This document shows positions 1 through 12,441 of a DNA stretch of 64,000 nucleotides, piece by piece. This DNA comes from Mycolicibacterium hippocampi (GTDB lineage: Bacteria; Actinomycetota; Actinomycetes; Mycobacteriales; Mycobacteriaceae), in NCBI RefSeq assembly GCF_010723735.1, contig NZ_BLLB01000002.1, positions 124,001 through 188,000 on the forward strand, given 5' to 3'. Under the pieces are notes generated by a model. The model was not told the origin of the DNA and did no database searches. It was given only the letters and a program-made list of their open reading frames with translations. Both the position numbers and the translations under genes were made by a program. The stretch's first letter is position 1. Each line of letters begins with the position of its first letter.

Positions 1-3
1 GGT

Positions 4-684
4 ATGGCCGCGGAGAGCGTGACCAAAGACCATGTGGACACGGGCGACCGCGACATCACCGCGGGTAACGCCGCGGCCAGCACCCAGGGGCCGATGAACC
101 AGGTCCATACCCGCTCCGGAGAAGCCGAGCGGGAAAGCGTCTCCGATACCGAAATTGCCACTCATGTACACGAATCGGCTGGTGCTCCGAGCGCCGGTTC
201 GCCCCGTGACACCACGCGAGTGGCAGTGACGTTCGGCCTGGCCGCCCTGCTGGCGTTGTCGTTGTTGGTCGGCTGGTTGGGTGTGCAGACCCATGCCGCA
301 GTGCGCGATCAGAATCAACGAGATCAGTTTCTGGCGGCTGGACGTGACGGTGCGGTGAGTCTGACGACTATCAACCCGGACAATGCCGACGCCGAGGTGA
401 CGAAGATCCTCGAATCGTCGATCGGCCCATTCCGCGAGGATTTCGAGCAGCGCTCGGCCGGCTTCGTCGAGACCGTCAAACGTGCCCAATCCAGGACAGA
501 AGGGACGGTCGTCGAAGCGGGATTGGAATCCGTCGACGGCGACCACGCCGATGTGCTGGTCGCGATATCGGTGAAGACGTGGCTTGCGGGGACCGAGGCG
601 CCGGCAAGGCTGTGGCGGATGCGGATCAGCGTTCAGCGCGTGGGGTCAACGGAGAAGGTGTCCAATGTTCAGTACGTTCCGTAG
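4..684 (+). CDS. Mce-associated membrane protein
   Basis: A 226-aa protein with a long polar N-terminus (about residues 1-70), one hydrophobic helix (about 72-94) and an extracytoplasmic C-terminal domain. This is the architecture of mycobacterial Mce-associated proteins, which are encoded downstream of mce operons and support the Mce lipid importers. The motif after the helix (RDQFLAAGRDGAVSLTTI) is typical of the family. Its stop codon lies inside the next gene, so the two are probably translationally coupled. The first ATG is only three bases into the window, so the true start could lie upstream. Which mce operon it belongs to cannot be told from here. Confidence 0.75.
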   Translation: MAAESVTKDHVDTGDRDITAGNAAASTQGPMNQVHTRSGEAERESVSDTEIATHVHESAGAPSAGSPRDTTRVAVTFGLAALLALSLLVGWLGVQTHAAVRDQNQRDQFLAAGRDGAVSLTTINPDNADAEVTKILESSIGPFREDFEQRSAGFVETVKRAQSRTEGTVVEAGLESVDGDHADVLVAISVKTWLAGTEAPARLWRMRISVQRVGSTEKVSNVQYVP

Positions 685-1288
685 CCGGGAGGCTCGTCTG
701 TCCGAAGGGGGCGGCTTCGAGACAGACGAAGAGTCCGAGGACACAGCACCGCCGACTGACGATGGTACCGAAGCCATCGCAGACGTCGGCGCGGGCCGAC
801 GCCGCAAATCTGTGGCCCGCGTGCTGACTTTCGGTGTCCTGCCAGTCGCGCTCCTTCTACTGGCGACCGCGGCCGGATTCCTGAAATGGCAGGTGGTTTC
901 GACACAGGCGGAACTCAAGGCAAGCAACGAGTCGGTGCGCGCAGCCAGCGCAGGGACCGTCGCACTGCTCACCTATGAACCTGCCTCCGTCGACACCGAT
1001 CTGGTAGCGGCACGCGAGAATCTCACCGGGAGCTTTCTCGACGCATTCACCACGCTGACCGACGATGTCGTGATACCGGGAGCAAAACAGCAACGCATCT
1101 TCTCAACTGCCGCTGTTTCGGCAGCGGCTCCGATTTCAGCGACCGCTCACCACGCCGTCGTCATCGTCTTCGTCAATCAGACCACGACGGTCGCAGATGA
1201 CCCACCCACAGAGACCGCATCCAGTGTCAAGGTCACGCTGGACAACGTCGACGGGCGCTGGCTCATCTCAGATTTCGCCCCCCTCTGA
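665..1288 (+). CDS. Second Mce-associated membrane protein
   Basis: A 207-aa protein with the same plan as its upstream neighbour: an acidic N-terminus (about 1-45), an RRRK stop-transfer patch, one membrane helix (about 50-72) and an extracytoplasmic domain with the ASAGTVALLTY motif. I chose ATG 665 because translation further upstream runs through Arg/Gly-rich sequence that is simply the neighbouring gene in another frame. It overlaps that gene by 20 bases. The pair is probably co-transcribed and accessory to a lipid-importing Mce complex encoded to the left of the window. Confidence 0.75.
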   Translation: MFSTFRSREARLSEGGGFETDEESEDTAPPTDDGTEAIADVGAGRRRKSVARVLTFGVLPVALLLLATAAGFLKWQVVSTQAELKASNESVRAASAGTVALLTYEPASVDTDLVAARENLTGSFLDAFTTLTDDVVIPGAKQQRIFSTAAVSAAAPISATAHHAVVIVFVNQTTTVADDPPTETASSVKVTLDNVDGRWLISDFAPL

Positions 1289-1304
1289 TCGCACCGAGAG
1301 GTCA

Positions 1305-1826
1305 ATGTCTATGCGACCGTATAGTTTCCCCGCACCTGTCCTTGCCCGATCGAGTGGGCCAGTGGCGCTGCTCGTCGCGCTGGCACTGGTGGCCGCAGTG
1401 ACCGGCCCACCGCACAGCCATGCCGACAACAGCAGGCTCAACAAGGCCGTCGTTCAGATGGTCACCATCGTCCAGTATCGCGAAAGCTGTCCCACCGCGA
1501 TCAAGATCAACCCCCAGCTGCAACTGGCAGCGCAGTGGCACACCATCGACGTGCTGAACCAACGCTGGCTCGACGGAGACGCGGGTTCAGACGGGTCATC
1601 GCCACAAGACCGCGCCACCGCAGCGGGGTACACCGGCGACGTCGAGCAGACCGTCGCGATCAATCCCGCGCTCGCAATCAGCGGGGTGGAGCTCATCAAC
1701 CAGTGGTACGCGAACCCCAGATACCTCGCCACCATGCGCAACTGTGCGAACACGGAGATAGGTGTGTGGTCGGAGAATCGGCTTGACAGAACTGTGGTGG
1801 TCGCCGTCTACGGTCAACCCCTCTGA
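1305..1826 (+). CDS. Secreted CAP/SCP-like protein
   Basis: A 173-aa protein with an N-terminal signal sequence (hydrophobic core about residues 16-33, probable cleavage near the HADN sequence around 40). The mature part resembles a small CAP (SCP/PR1-like) domain: NKAVVQMV near its start, QLAAQWHTIDVL in the middle, and an SGVELINQWYANP segment. Two Cys residues could form a disulfide. ATG 1305 is preceded by GAGAGG at a good distance, while longer versions run into the upstream gene. It follows the Mce-associated pair by 16 bases and is probably in the same operon. The function of mycobacterial CAP-like proteins is poorly known. Confidence 0.6.
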   Translation: MSMRPYSFPAPVLARSSGPVALLVALALVAAVTGPPHSHADNSRLNKAVVQMVTIVQYRESCPTAIKINPQLQLAAQWHTIDVLNQRWLDGDAGSDGSSPQDRATAAGYTGDVEQTVAINPALAISGVELINQWYANPRYLATMRNCANTEIGVWSENRLDRTVVVAVYGQPL

Positions 1827-1897
1827 TGTCGGGATCGGATGACCCTGGTCCGCGGCGACTGCGGGGTGGGTGAGCGCGGCCGGTCAGGCCGTCGGCC

Positions 1898-2953
1898 TCA
1901 TCGTCTCTCCTTGTCGCCGGCTGTCAGCGTGAAGCACTGCGTGCCCGCGGCATGCGTCCAGATCGAGTCGGGCGGCAGGCCCTCACCCGAAGGTTGCGCA
2001 AAATCGGCGCAGAGTTCGAACGTCCTGTCGGTGCCCGGCGAGTAGCGGTAGGGCGCGCGGGTCGACGGGTCGTCGAGCGGAACTGGCGTCGGCAGCGCCG
2101 CACTCAACTCGCCGAGGCTCTCCGGCAACTCGGCGTTCTGCTCGTAAAAGCGGTCGACGCCGGCGGCGAGCGAACGCAGGTCCTCCACCCGCCGGTCGTC
2201 GATACGGCGGGACGCCTGCTCGGACGGCGGACCCATCAGCCACAGCCCCGCCCCCACCGCCGCCACACTCGCCAGCGCCGCGACGCCGAGGAACAGGGCC
2301 GGGACGGGCCGCCGTCCGCGTTCGGTGTCCCGGATGTCCCACAGGTAGTAGCCGAGGATCAACCCGGCGACGACCGCCACCACCAGCACCTTGAGCAGGA
2401 ACCGTGCCGTGGTACCGCCGGCAAGCACATACGCCACGAGTGTCACGAAGTCGCCGATGATGACGGCTACCGCCACGAACATCGCGAGATAGGTGAACCA
2501 GCGGCGGATCGCCGACCCGCGCCCGGCCGGATCTTGATCGAGAGACCGGGCGACGAGCCACGAGGCGATGAGGAACACCGGGAAGGCGATGATGACGCGC
2601 GCCACCGCCCACAGCACACCGGGCACCCAGGTGTCGGGACTGACCGGCACCGCTGCCGGATCGTAGAACAGGTAGTCGACCAGCGTGAAGAAGAGTCCCA
2701 CCACCGAGAACGCGGTGATGCCGAGCGCGGTGAAGAGCACGAGGTAGCGGAACGCCTCCACCGCCGAGACGTGCGGTACGGGCCGGGGAACGGGAACCGG
2801 GAACTCAACCTCGGCGAAGCTCGCCATGGCCTTGTTCACCTGCTCGGGCTGCCAGCCGGCTTCGTGAAGCGCCTGCTCAACGTCCGGGCGGGGTATGCCG
2901 CGCTGGAGGGCCTCGCGAACGAAGCGGGTGAGTTCGTCTGTCCGCGCAGCCAT
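1898..2953 (-). CDS. DUF5671-domain membrane protein
   Basis: A 351-aa protein. A short helical N-terminal region (TDELTRFVREALQRG) resembles a small DNA- or protein-binding helical pair. It is followed by a DUF5671-type block of four or five membrane helices (about residues 70-250) and a soluble C-terminal segment with a DxRRVEDLRSLAAGVD motif. The start (ATG 2953) overlaps the stop of the upstream tetR gene by one base, so the two genes form a coupled pair. The biochemical role is unknown; co-transcription with the regulator suggests that it is that regulator's main target. Confidence 0.6.
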   Translation of the reverse strand: MAARTDELTRFVREALQRGIPRPDVEQALHEAGWQPEQVNKAMASFAEVEFPVPVPRPVPHVSAVEAFRYLVLFTALGITAFSVVGLFFTLVDYLFYDPAAVPVSPDTWVPGVLWAVARVIIAFPVFLIASWLVARSLDQDPAGRGSAIRRWFTYLAMFVAVAVIIGDFVTLVAYVLAGGTTARFLLKVLVVAVVAGLILGYYLWDIRDTERGRRPVPALFLGVAALASVAAVGAGLWLMGPPSEQASRRIDDRRVEDLRSLAAGVDRFYEQNAELPESLGELSAALPTPVPLDDPSTRAPYRYSPGTDRTFELCADFAQPSGEGLPPDSIWTHAAGTQCFTLTAGDKERR

Positions 2954-3519
2954 CAGGCACCGATCAATTCGGGTGCGCCGTCCAGATACCGGGCCAGTGA
3001 CAGCCGCAGCGCCCGAACCCGGTGGCCTGCGTCGAACTCCAGCAATGCGGCCTCGGCAGTCATGCCGACCCACAGCTGTGCTGCCGGGTAGGGGTCGGGC
3101 CAGTCCATCGCGGCGAAGTCCGGCTCACACAGGTGTGCGGTGTCCCGGTTGCGCCGGCGGACCTCGGCGGCGGTGACGGGCTCGGCGCGGGCCTCCAGCA
3201 GCAGCGCGCGCACGCCGTACTCGCGAAGACAGGCGTCCAGGTAGGTGCGGCTCGCTCTCAGCAGCCGCTCGGCCCCCGGTGGATAGGTGTCCATCACGCC
3301 GCGGGTCTCGTCGAGGATGCGATCGTGGAAATCGCGGTGCAACGCCAGCAGATATGCTGCGCGGTCCGGAAAGTGATGGAAGAACGCGCCTTTGGAGACG
3401 CCCGCCTCCTCGACGATGCGATTGATGCTCAGACCGGACAGGCCGGTGTCCTTCGACACCCGAACACCGGCGTCCAGTAGTGACAGCCGGGTCCGCGCCG
3501 CCGATTCCTGCCTGGTCAT
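2953..3519 (-). CDS. TetR/AcrR-family regulator
   Basis: A 188-aa regulator. The N-terminal helix-turn-helix is clear (GLSGLSINRIVEEAGVSKGA followed by FFHHFPDRAAYL, about residues 25-60). The C-terminal ligand domain holds the expected conserved helix ending in LARYLDGAPELIGA. The ATG at 3519 gives an N-terminus (MTRQESAARTR) typical of the family; in-frame sequence further upstream is low-complexity. It lies upstream of the DUF5671 membrane protein gene with a one-base overlap and is probably an autoregulated repressor of that pair. The ligand is unknown. Confidence 0.8.
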   Translation of the reverse strand: MTRQESAARTRLSLLDAGVRVSKDTGLSGLSINRIVEEAGVSKGAFFHHFPDRAAYLLALHRDFHDRILDETRGVMDTYPPGAERLLRASRTYLDACLREYGVRALLLEARAEPVTAAEVRRRNRDTAHLCEPDFAAMDWPDPYPAAQLWVGMTAEAALLEFDAGHRVRALRLSLARYLDGAPELIGA

Positions 3520-3597
3520 GCCACATGGTACCGCGACGACCAGCGCGCGACGACCACCGTGCGGTCGGGTGTAATCGGTTGCCCGAGAACCCATTCG

Positions 3598-4704
<1,107 letters not shown>

Positions 4705-4980
4705 TCACGGCATCCGACTGGCGGCCTCCATCAGGCGCCGACCGCACACATCCGTCAGGCATTGCCGCAGCGATTCGTTTGCTGTCACGTAGCGGTCCGT
4801 AAGGGCTTGCAGACGTTCGAAGTACTGATTCTCGCTCCAGCCGAACAGGACGAAGATGTCTTCTGCGCTGGCACCGCCAAAAGCGGCCCAGCGAACGCCG
4901 AGGTCCAACACCTCCCTGTCGATACCGGGCAGCGAAGGGCCGCCGCGACGTCGCGTGTCCGTGCTGCTATCCGGGGGCAA
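4705..4980 (-). CDS. DUF3263 small protein
   Basis: A 91-aa protein matching the mycobacterial DUF3263 pattern: DREVLDLGVRWAAFGGASAEDI, then a helix-turn-helix-like segment ending in the NQYFERLQAL motif and an Arg-rich end (CGRRLMEAASRMP). DUF3263 members look like small DNA-binding proteins, but their role is not established. It overlaps the upstream ABM-monooxygenase gene by 14 bases and would be the last gene of the extended mim transcript. It ends 34 bp before the left 35-bp repeat. Confidence 0.6.
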   Translation of the reverse strand: MPPDSSTDTRRRGGPSLPGIDREVLDLGVRWAAFGGASAEDIFVLFGWSENQYFERLQALTDRYVTANESLRQCLTDVCGRRLMEAASRMP

Positions 4981-5296
4981 TCTCGAGCTCCCCCATCAGG
5001 GACCAGTCGTCACCGTTGATCTCGGTATGGATGATCTTGGGCGTTCGGGTGAGGGCAGGTCGCATGGCTTCGAGACCTTGGCGAAAGTGCTCGGACTTGA
5101 CATGCTCGACGCCGGCCTCCTGGTCTCTGAACGCCTCGACGAGAACATACTCGTTCGGGTCATCGAGGCTGTGCGCCCATTCGAACCAGAGGTTTCCCGG
5201 CTCCGCTCGCGTTGCGGCGGTGAAAGCCTTTGTCAGTGACGGCCACCGGTCCCGGTGCGCGGGGTCGACCTGGAACTTCACCACGATGAATATCAC
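4967..5296 (-). CDS. ABM-family (YgiN-like) monooxygenase
   Basis: A 109-aa single-domain protein of the antibiotic biosynthesis monooxygenase (dimeric alpha/beta barrel) family. Diagnostic features are the start MIFIVVKFQV, the segment AAATRAEPGNLWFEW, a YVLVEAFRDQEA strand and the helix HVKSEHFRQGLEAM. Members are often quinol monooxygenases or small-molecule oxygenases without a metal or flavin. It begins 30 bp after the GroEL-like gene of the mim cluster and overlaps the following DUF3263 gene, so it is probably part of the mim transcript. A role in detoxifying a by-product of propane or phenol oxidation is possible but unproven. Confidence 0.75.
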   Translation of the reverse strand: MIFIVVKFQVDPAHRDRWPSLTKAFTAATRAEPGNLWFEWAHSLDDPNEYVLVEAFRDQEAGVEHVKSEHFRQGLEAMRPALTRTPKIIHTEINGDDWSLMGELEIAPG

Positions 5297-5326
5297 GACT
5301 GCTCCAATCAGACTGCTGTAGCGGGT

Positions 5327-8041
<2,715 letters not shown>

Positions 8042-8045
<4 letters not shown>

Positions 8046-8785
8046 ACACTCCTTCGGGTTCTGATGTTCGTAACGACAGGGACGGCACCCGCGGGTTCGT
8101 CATCGGCGTAACGGGTGGCCAGCAATCCCCGACAGAAGTGCGAATTACCCTCCATCGAGATGCGTACCGACTTGGCGAACCGCAAACGCAGCGGAACCGA
8201 CCCGGGCGGAATCGCCTTGCCGTCGTCGTCGACGAGGACCCGGCTGTTCGGACAGTTGCTCAACCCAATGGCGAACCGGCGGCGCAACAGCGCAACCTTC
8301 GGCTTACCCTCGGGCAGATCGCGCAGCAGGAGGCGCCCGATCTGGTCGACGTCCATCGGCGTCTGTCGCAACAGCGACCCGATCGCCCGCTCCATCGCCG
8401 CGGCATGCGCCTTGCGCCAGAACATATCTCGCAGACCATCAAGACTCTCTTCCGCCTCCACACCGAAGGTGCCCAGGTATCCGGCGTCAGCAGCGAGCCC
8501 GGAGTTGATCTTGTCGCTGTCGTGATGATCGTCGAGCAGTACCCGGACCTGCCCCACCTCAGCCAACGCCCGCAGTGCGTCCAGCGCGTCGGAGGCCATC
8601 AGGTAGGCGAAGTTCGGTGAGCAGAATGCTGTGGGAAGCCGCAGGTGGACGGTGACTCCCTCATCGTCGATGAACACCGATCGCACGAAGCCCAGATCGG
8701 TGATCGGCTCGTCGAGTTCGGGATCAGTCACCGTCGCTAGCGCGTCGAGGATCTCCGTTTCGACGGAAAGTACTGCAGTGCTCAT
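8042..8785 (-). CDS. DUF59/MIP18-like iron-sulfur or metal assembly protein
   Basis: A 247-aa protein whose first half (residues 1-110) is a DUF59 (MIP18/SufT-like) domain: the start ETEILDALATVTDPELDEPI, then DLGFVRSV and the Cys-containing LPTAFCSPNFAYLM. The C-terminal half holds further Cys residues (LSNCPNSR, SHFCRG). DUF59 proteins assist Fe-S or metal-site assembly. Its position between the alcohol dehydrogenase and amidohydrolase genes, overlapping both, matches the mim cluster of M. smegmatis. It could load the diiron centre of MimAC or the Fe-S cluster of MimB; that is inference. Confidence 0.8.
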
Positions 8786-9825
8786 AACGACACGCTCTCC
8801 TTGGCGCCGGCGGCGACCTCCACCGTGTCCTGCCCGGGTGTCGGCAACCGCAGCTCGGCGGGCACATCGATGTCGTACAACGACGCGGCGTTGAGGCCGA
8901 GGACCTTTCGTTTCTGCTCTACCGTGATTGGTGCGTACTCACCCTGCATGTCATCAGGGATCTGGAAATCAACGAATCTCTCGATCAACCACTTCGGAGT
9001 CCACAATGCGTAGTCGCTGGAGAACAAAATCTTGTCCTCACCGATCCAGTACAGCAGTTCACCGATGATCTGCGCGAAATAGCGGGGGCGGGTGTGGATG
9101 AAGGGAATAGCCACGGCCAGACCGCCGTAGACGTTGGACTCCTGGGTAGCGATCCAGCAGAAGTCCTCCAAGCGGGGTAACCCGACGTGCTCGACGACGA
9201 AGTTCAACTCCAGGTAGTCGGTGGCAACCTTGTCGATGTCGGCGACGTCGAAGGCATCCCGATCCAGCGGCCGGATCGTGGGGCCCTTGTGCACGTGAAT
9301 GTTCTTGATGCCCAGCTTGACGCACTCTTCGAGGTAGCGCCTCGACCAATGTTCGTCGAGCTTGTAACCGCGCGAGTCACCGTGCCACTCGGCGGTGTAG
9401 AGCTTGACACCTTGCAGCTTCATCCGGTCGGCGTCGCGACGCAATTGCTCCAGGCCGGCTTCCCCGTAGCGGGGATCGTAGGCGTGGTTGTAGGTCAGCT
9501 TTCCGGGGTGGCGCTGAGTCAGTGCGAACGCTTCCTCGGTTTGACCGAAGCCGTTGACGTAGAAGTCGCTGAGCAGCGTGGCCTGGAAGATCGCGTGATC
9601 GACGTAGCCGTCGACGAACAGGTCCTTCATCAGCCGGTCGCCGCCGTAGTAGGTATAGGTGTCGTAATCCCACACCTCGTCTTCGGGGCTGAGATTCTTG
9701 TGATAGTCGTAGAAGCAGTCGATGAACTGCCTGCCGTGCACGTTCTTCTGGTTCGAGGCGCGCCCGTCCCACAGGTGAACGTGTCCGTCGACGATGAAGT
9801 ACTGCTGGCCGTCTTTTTCATACAT
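8782..9825 (-). CDS. Amidohydrolase-family protein of the mim cluster
   Basis: A 347-aa metal-dependent hydrolase-type (TIM-barrel, amidohydrolase_2) protein. The metal-binding motif DGHVHLWDG is at residues 9-17; later barrel motifs include IHVHKGPTIRP, FVVEHVGLPRLEDF and ILFSSDYALWTP. Homologues accompany propane/phenol monooxygenase genes in mycobacteria and related actinobacteria, but their substrate is not established; a role in enzyme maturation rather than catabolism has been considered. It lies 35 bp after mimD and overlaps the DUF59 gene by four bases. Confidence 0.85.
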   Translation of the reverse strand: MYEKDGQQYFIVDGHVHLWDGRASNQKNVHGRQFIDCFYDYHKNLSPEDEVWDYDTYTYYGGDRLMKDLFVDGYVDHAIFQATLLSDFYVNGFGQTEEAFALTQRHPGKLTYNHAYDPRYGEAGLEQLRRDADRMKLQGVKLYTAEWHGDSRGYKLDEHWSRRYLEECVKLGIKNIHVHKGPTIRPLDRDAFDVADIDKVATDYLELNFVVEHVGLPRLEDFCWIATQESNVYGGLAVAIPFIHTRPRYFAQIIGELLYWIGEDKILFSSDYALWTPKWLIERFVDFQIPDDMQGEYAPITVEQKRKVLGLNAASLYDIDVPAELRLPTPGQDTVEVAAGAKESVSL

Positions 9826-9860
9826 GGCGAAGTCCTTGCTCTATGGGCTGTGTGGAATTG

Positions 9861-10202
9861 CTACTGCGCAGTGAGGTCGAAGCCGATGTACTCGGCGGCG
9901 TCCTCGGGGCTGGCGAACAGCATCGTCTTGTCGTCGAGATGCACCATGCGGCCGTAGTGCGTCGAGCTGATCTCTTCGAAGATGGAGCCGTCGAACTCCT
10001 CACCGAGGGCTTGCGAGAGTTCGTCGTAGTCGAAGCTCAGCAGGCGCACGCCGTCGACGCGGATCATCGACGGGTATTCGGTGAGTTCGACGCCCTCCTT
10101 GGCCCCCATCACCTCGGCGACGACCCGACCGATCGGTGTGTTCATCAGTGTGACACCGCACATGTTGGAGAACTCGGTGGCTGATCCGAATTGCATCGTC
10201 AT
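9861..10202 (-). CDS. mimD: Monooxygenase coupling (effector) protein
   Basis: A 113-aa protein of the MmoB/DmpM family. The key features are the N-terminal [14 protein letters not shown], the central [16 protein letters not shown] and a compact fold with no cofactor motif. Coupling proteins bind the hydroxylase and gate electron and substrate access at the diiron site. Its start overlaps the mimC stop by four bases, giving tight stoichiometric coupling to the beta subunit. It matches MimD of the propane/phenol monooxygenase of M. smegmatis. Confidence 0.92.
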   Translation of the reverse strand: MTMQFGSATEFSNMCGVTLMNTPIGRVVAEVMGAKEGVELTEYPSMIRVDGVRLLSFDYDELSQALGEEFDGSIFEEISSTHYGRMVHLDDKTMLFASPEDAAEYIGFDLTAQ

Positions 10203-11305
10203 TTGTTCAACTCCTCGGGGACGTCGAGATCGATTTCTTCAAGCAGAGCTGACAACTTCGCGACCGCCGCGTCCAGGCTGGACGCGAACGTGACGGCTTT
10301 GTCGGCCGGAGCCGACCAGATCGGTTGCAGGGCACGGGCGGCGTCCAGGCAACGTGGCACCCACACGCTCATCCACTCCCCGAACAGAGCCTTGTTGGCC
10401 TCGCCGTGCTCGGGATCGCGCGCCAGCAACCGGAAGAGGTTACGGGTGTAGTTGAGGTCGCGGTCGTAGTCGTGTTCGCCGGTCCCGACGATCGTCGGGG
10501 TGATGTAGTCGCCGTTGCGGGCGGCGATCTGCATGACCAATTCGCTGCGGAACAGCGCCCCCACCAATTGCTCGAACACGATGTTCGTGGCGAACAGCAG
10601 CTGGCACCAATCCCCCACGGCGGTCAGTTCTTCGACGACCTTGCGAGTCGGCTGCCATTCCGGCGCTTCCTGCCACACCGCCTTGTGGGCGGTGCCGTCG
10701 AACGCCTCGGTGGCCTCGGACAGGTCCAGGTTGAACAACGCGAGGTCCTGGGCGAAGCGCATCTTGTGGGCGGCATTGACCGCGACTGCGGTGTTGATCA
10801 TGTTGGTCGGCCCGGACCGCTGGATCGACGTGAAGACGTGCAGCGCCAACCCGTTCTCGGCGTGCATCCACGCGCCGACGTTGCGTTCGATGAACGTCAA
10901 CCAGGCCGAGTTCCACCCGTCGTAAACCCGGGCCCGCTTGGCGTTCTTCAGGCACAGTTCGACCTGCCGCACGACGGCGGAGTTGTTGCGGAAGATCGTC
11001 TGGTTCCACTCCTCGTTGGGATCGAGGAAGGCGTGCCAGTTGGATGACTCAGCCGCCGTCCAATCCTTCGGGTAGCCACCGGGACCGTCACCGAAGCCGT
11101 AGATCCAGCCCTGGGTGAGGTGCCGATCCGGATCGGGTTGCACGTCGACGGTGACGTCTTCGTACATCGTCGCGCGCAGCTTCGCCGGCTTGAAGTAGGA
11201 GTAGCTGCGGCTCTTGGAACTCGGGAACACGAGCGCACCGGCTTCGGAGTCGGTGAACTCGATCTTCGGGAAGCTGCGTTCCTTGGGCTTCTCAGGGGCG
11301 GACAT
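10199..11305 (-). CDS. mimC: Propane/phenol monooxygenase hydroxylase small subunit
   Basis: A 368-aa beta subunit of a soluble diiron monooxygenase. The ferritin-like helical fold is recognisable ([42 protein letters not shown]-type helices) but without the metal ligand set, as expected for the small subunit. I set the start at ATG 11305 ([14 protein letters not shown]); in-frame sequence upstream reads into the mimB end. It lies 19 bp after mimB and overlaps mimD. Confidence 0.92.
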   Translation of the reverse strand: MSAPEKPKERSFPKIEFTDSEAGALVFPSSKSRSYSYFKPAKLRATMYEDVTVDVQPDPDRHLTQGWIYGFGDGPGGYPKDWTAAESSNWHAFLDPNEEWNQTIFRNNSAVVRQVELCLKNAKRARVYDGWNSAWLTFIERNVGAWMHAENGLALHVFTSIQRSGPTNMINTAVAVNAAHKMRFAQDLALFNLDLSEATEAFDGTAHKAVWQEAPEWQPTRKVVEELTAVGDWCQLLFATNIVFEQLVGALFRSELVMQIAARNGDYITPTIVGTGEHDYDRDLNYTRNLFRLLARDPEHGEANKALFGEWMSVWVPRCLDAARALQPIWSAPADKAVTFASSLDAAVAKLSALLEEIDLDVPEELNK

Positions 11306-11324
11306 GTGATTCCTTTCGGGCGGG

Positions 11325-12368
11325 CTAATCGAACAGGGGGCTGGTGAAGCTGTCGTAGAAAACCTGGTCCTTGGGCACGGAGTTGGCATCGAGCAAAGCC
11401 AGCGCGGCGTCGACCATCGGCGGCGGACCGCACAGGTACACCTCGGTCTTCGCGATCGCGGCCTCGTGACGCGCGACGACGTCGGTGACCATGCCGTCCA
11501 CCACGGTGACCGCGTCGGGCACGGTCCCGCCGTCGGACTCCGACAGGCAGGCGATGAACTGGAAGTCGGTCAATCCCTCTCCCAACTCCAGGATTTCGTC
11601 GAGATAGAACAGATCGGCCGCGGTGCGGGCGCCGTAGTAGAACCTCGCGGGCCGGGTGTTCTCGGTCTCGTTCATGTGCCGAAGAAGCGACAGGATGGGT
11701 GCCATCCCTGCGCCGCCGCCGATGCACACGACGGGAAGGACGTGACCTTTCTTCAAGGTGAAAGATCCGTAGGGACCGGTCAGCGCGATCTCGTCGCCGA
11801 CTTTGATCTGACCGTCGAGCAGTGCGGAGAACTTGCCGCCTGGGTACTTCTTGATCAGGAATTCGACTTGGTCGGTGGACGACTGGGTGGTCGCCATCGA
11901 GAACGACCGGTGCTCCTCGGTGCCCGGGATGTGCAGGTCGGCATACTGACCGGGTTTGAAATCGAACTTGCCGGGGTCGATCGGCTTCAGCCGCAGGGAC
12001 ACGATGTCGCGGGTCTTGGGTTCGACCGCCAGCACCTCGGTGCGGACATCCTGGATCGGGATACCGCCGAGAAGTTCGTCCTCGTCGAAGTTCAGCAGTT
12101 CGATGGTGCAGTCGCTGAACGCATGCGATCGGCACAGCAGAACGAAGCCGTCGTCGACCTCGGCGTCGTTGCACGCGAAGGTGGAGTAGTTCTCCATCTG
12201 GATCTCGCCGTCGAGGACATAGGACTTGCACGCGGAGCAGCGGCCTTCGCGGCAGCCGTGCATGAGGTGGATGCCCTGGCGGAACGCGGCATCGAGGATG
12301 TTCTCGTCCTCGCCGACCTCGATCTCGATGTCGACGGGCTCGAAATTGATGCGGTGGATGTCAGCCAC
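11325..12368 (-). CDS. mimB: Propane/phenol monooxygenase reductase
   Basis: A 347-aa NADH-dependent reductase feeding electrons to the hydroxylase. The N-terminal plant-type [2Fe-2S] ferredoxin domain has Cys39, Cys44, Cys47 and Cys79. The FAD domain carries RSFSMATT, and the NAD domain carries GGGAGMAPILSLLRH with CGPPPMV near the end. The start is GTG 12368, chosen because AGGAG sits six bases upstream and the protein then begins MADIHRINFEP. It is separated from mimA by 73 bp that contain a long hairpin. Confidence 0.92.
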   Translation of the reverse strand: MADIHRINFEPVDIEIEVGEDENILDAAFRQGIHLMHGCREGRCSACKSYVLDGEIQMENYSTFACNDAEVDDGFVLLCRSHAFSDCTIELLNFDEDELLGGIPIQDVRTEVLAVEPKTRDIVSLRLKPIDPGKFDFKPGQYADLHIPGTEEHRSFSMATTQSSTDQVEFLIKKYPGGKFSALLDGQIKVGDEIALTGPYGSFTLKKGHVLPVVCIGGGAGMAPILSLLRHMNETENTRPARFYYGARTAADLFYLDEILELGEGLTDFQFIACLSESDGGTVPDAVTVVDGMVTDVVARHEAAIAKTEVYLCGPPPMVDAALALLDANSVPKDQVFYDSFTSPLFD

Positions 12369-12388
12369 TGTGAGCTCCTGAGTTTGGT

Positions 12389-12437
12389 GATTTCGGCGTG
12401 ATTTCGACCGGTGAGCGGCCGAAATCACGCCGAAATC
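12389..12437. promoter_or_regulatory. Long intercistronic hairpin between mimA and mimB
   Basis: The arms GATTTCGGCGTGATTTCG (12389-12406) and its exact reverse complement (12420-12437) form a perfect 18-bp stem. CCG/CGG inside the loop can extend it after one mismatch. It begins four bases after the mimA stop on the transcribed strand and ends about 20 bases before the mimB start. There is no U-tract, so a simple terminator is unlikely. It could be a processing or stability element that sets mimA above mimBCD, or a dispersed palindromic repeat. Confidence 0.8.
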
Positions 12438-12441
12438 GCTA

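Noticed and set aside
1952..3091. 379-residue open frame on the plus strand, opposite the DUF5671/TetR genes
   Set aside because: The composition is dominated by Arg, His, Gln and Glu, with no recognisable domain; it is the antisense of a high-GC coding region.
12389..12437. Rho-independent terminator after mimA
   Set aside because: The stem is strong but has no U-tract on either side, and mimBCD must be expressed with mimA, so a full terminator is unlikely.
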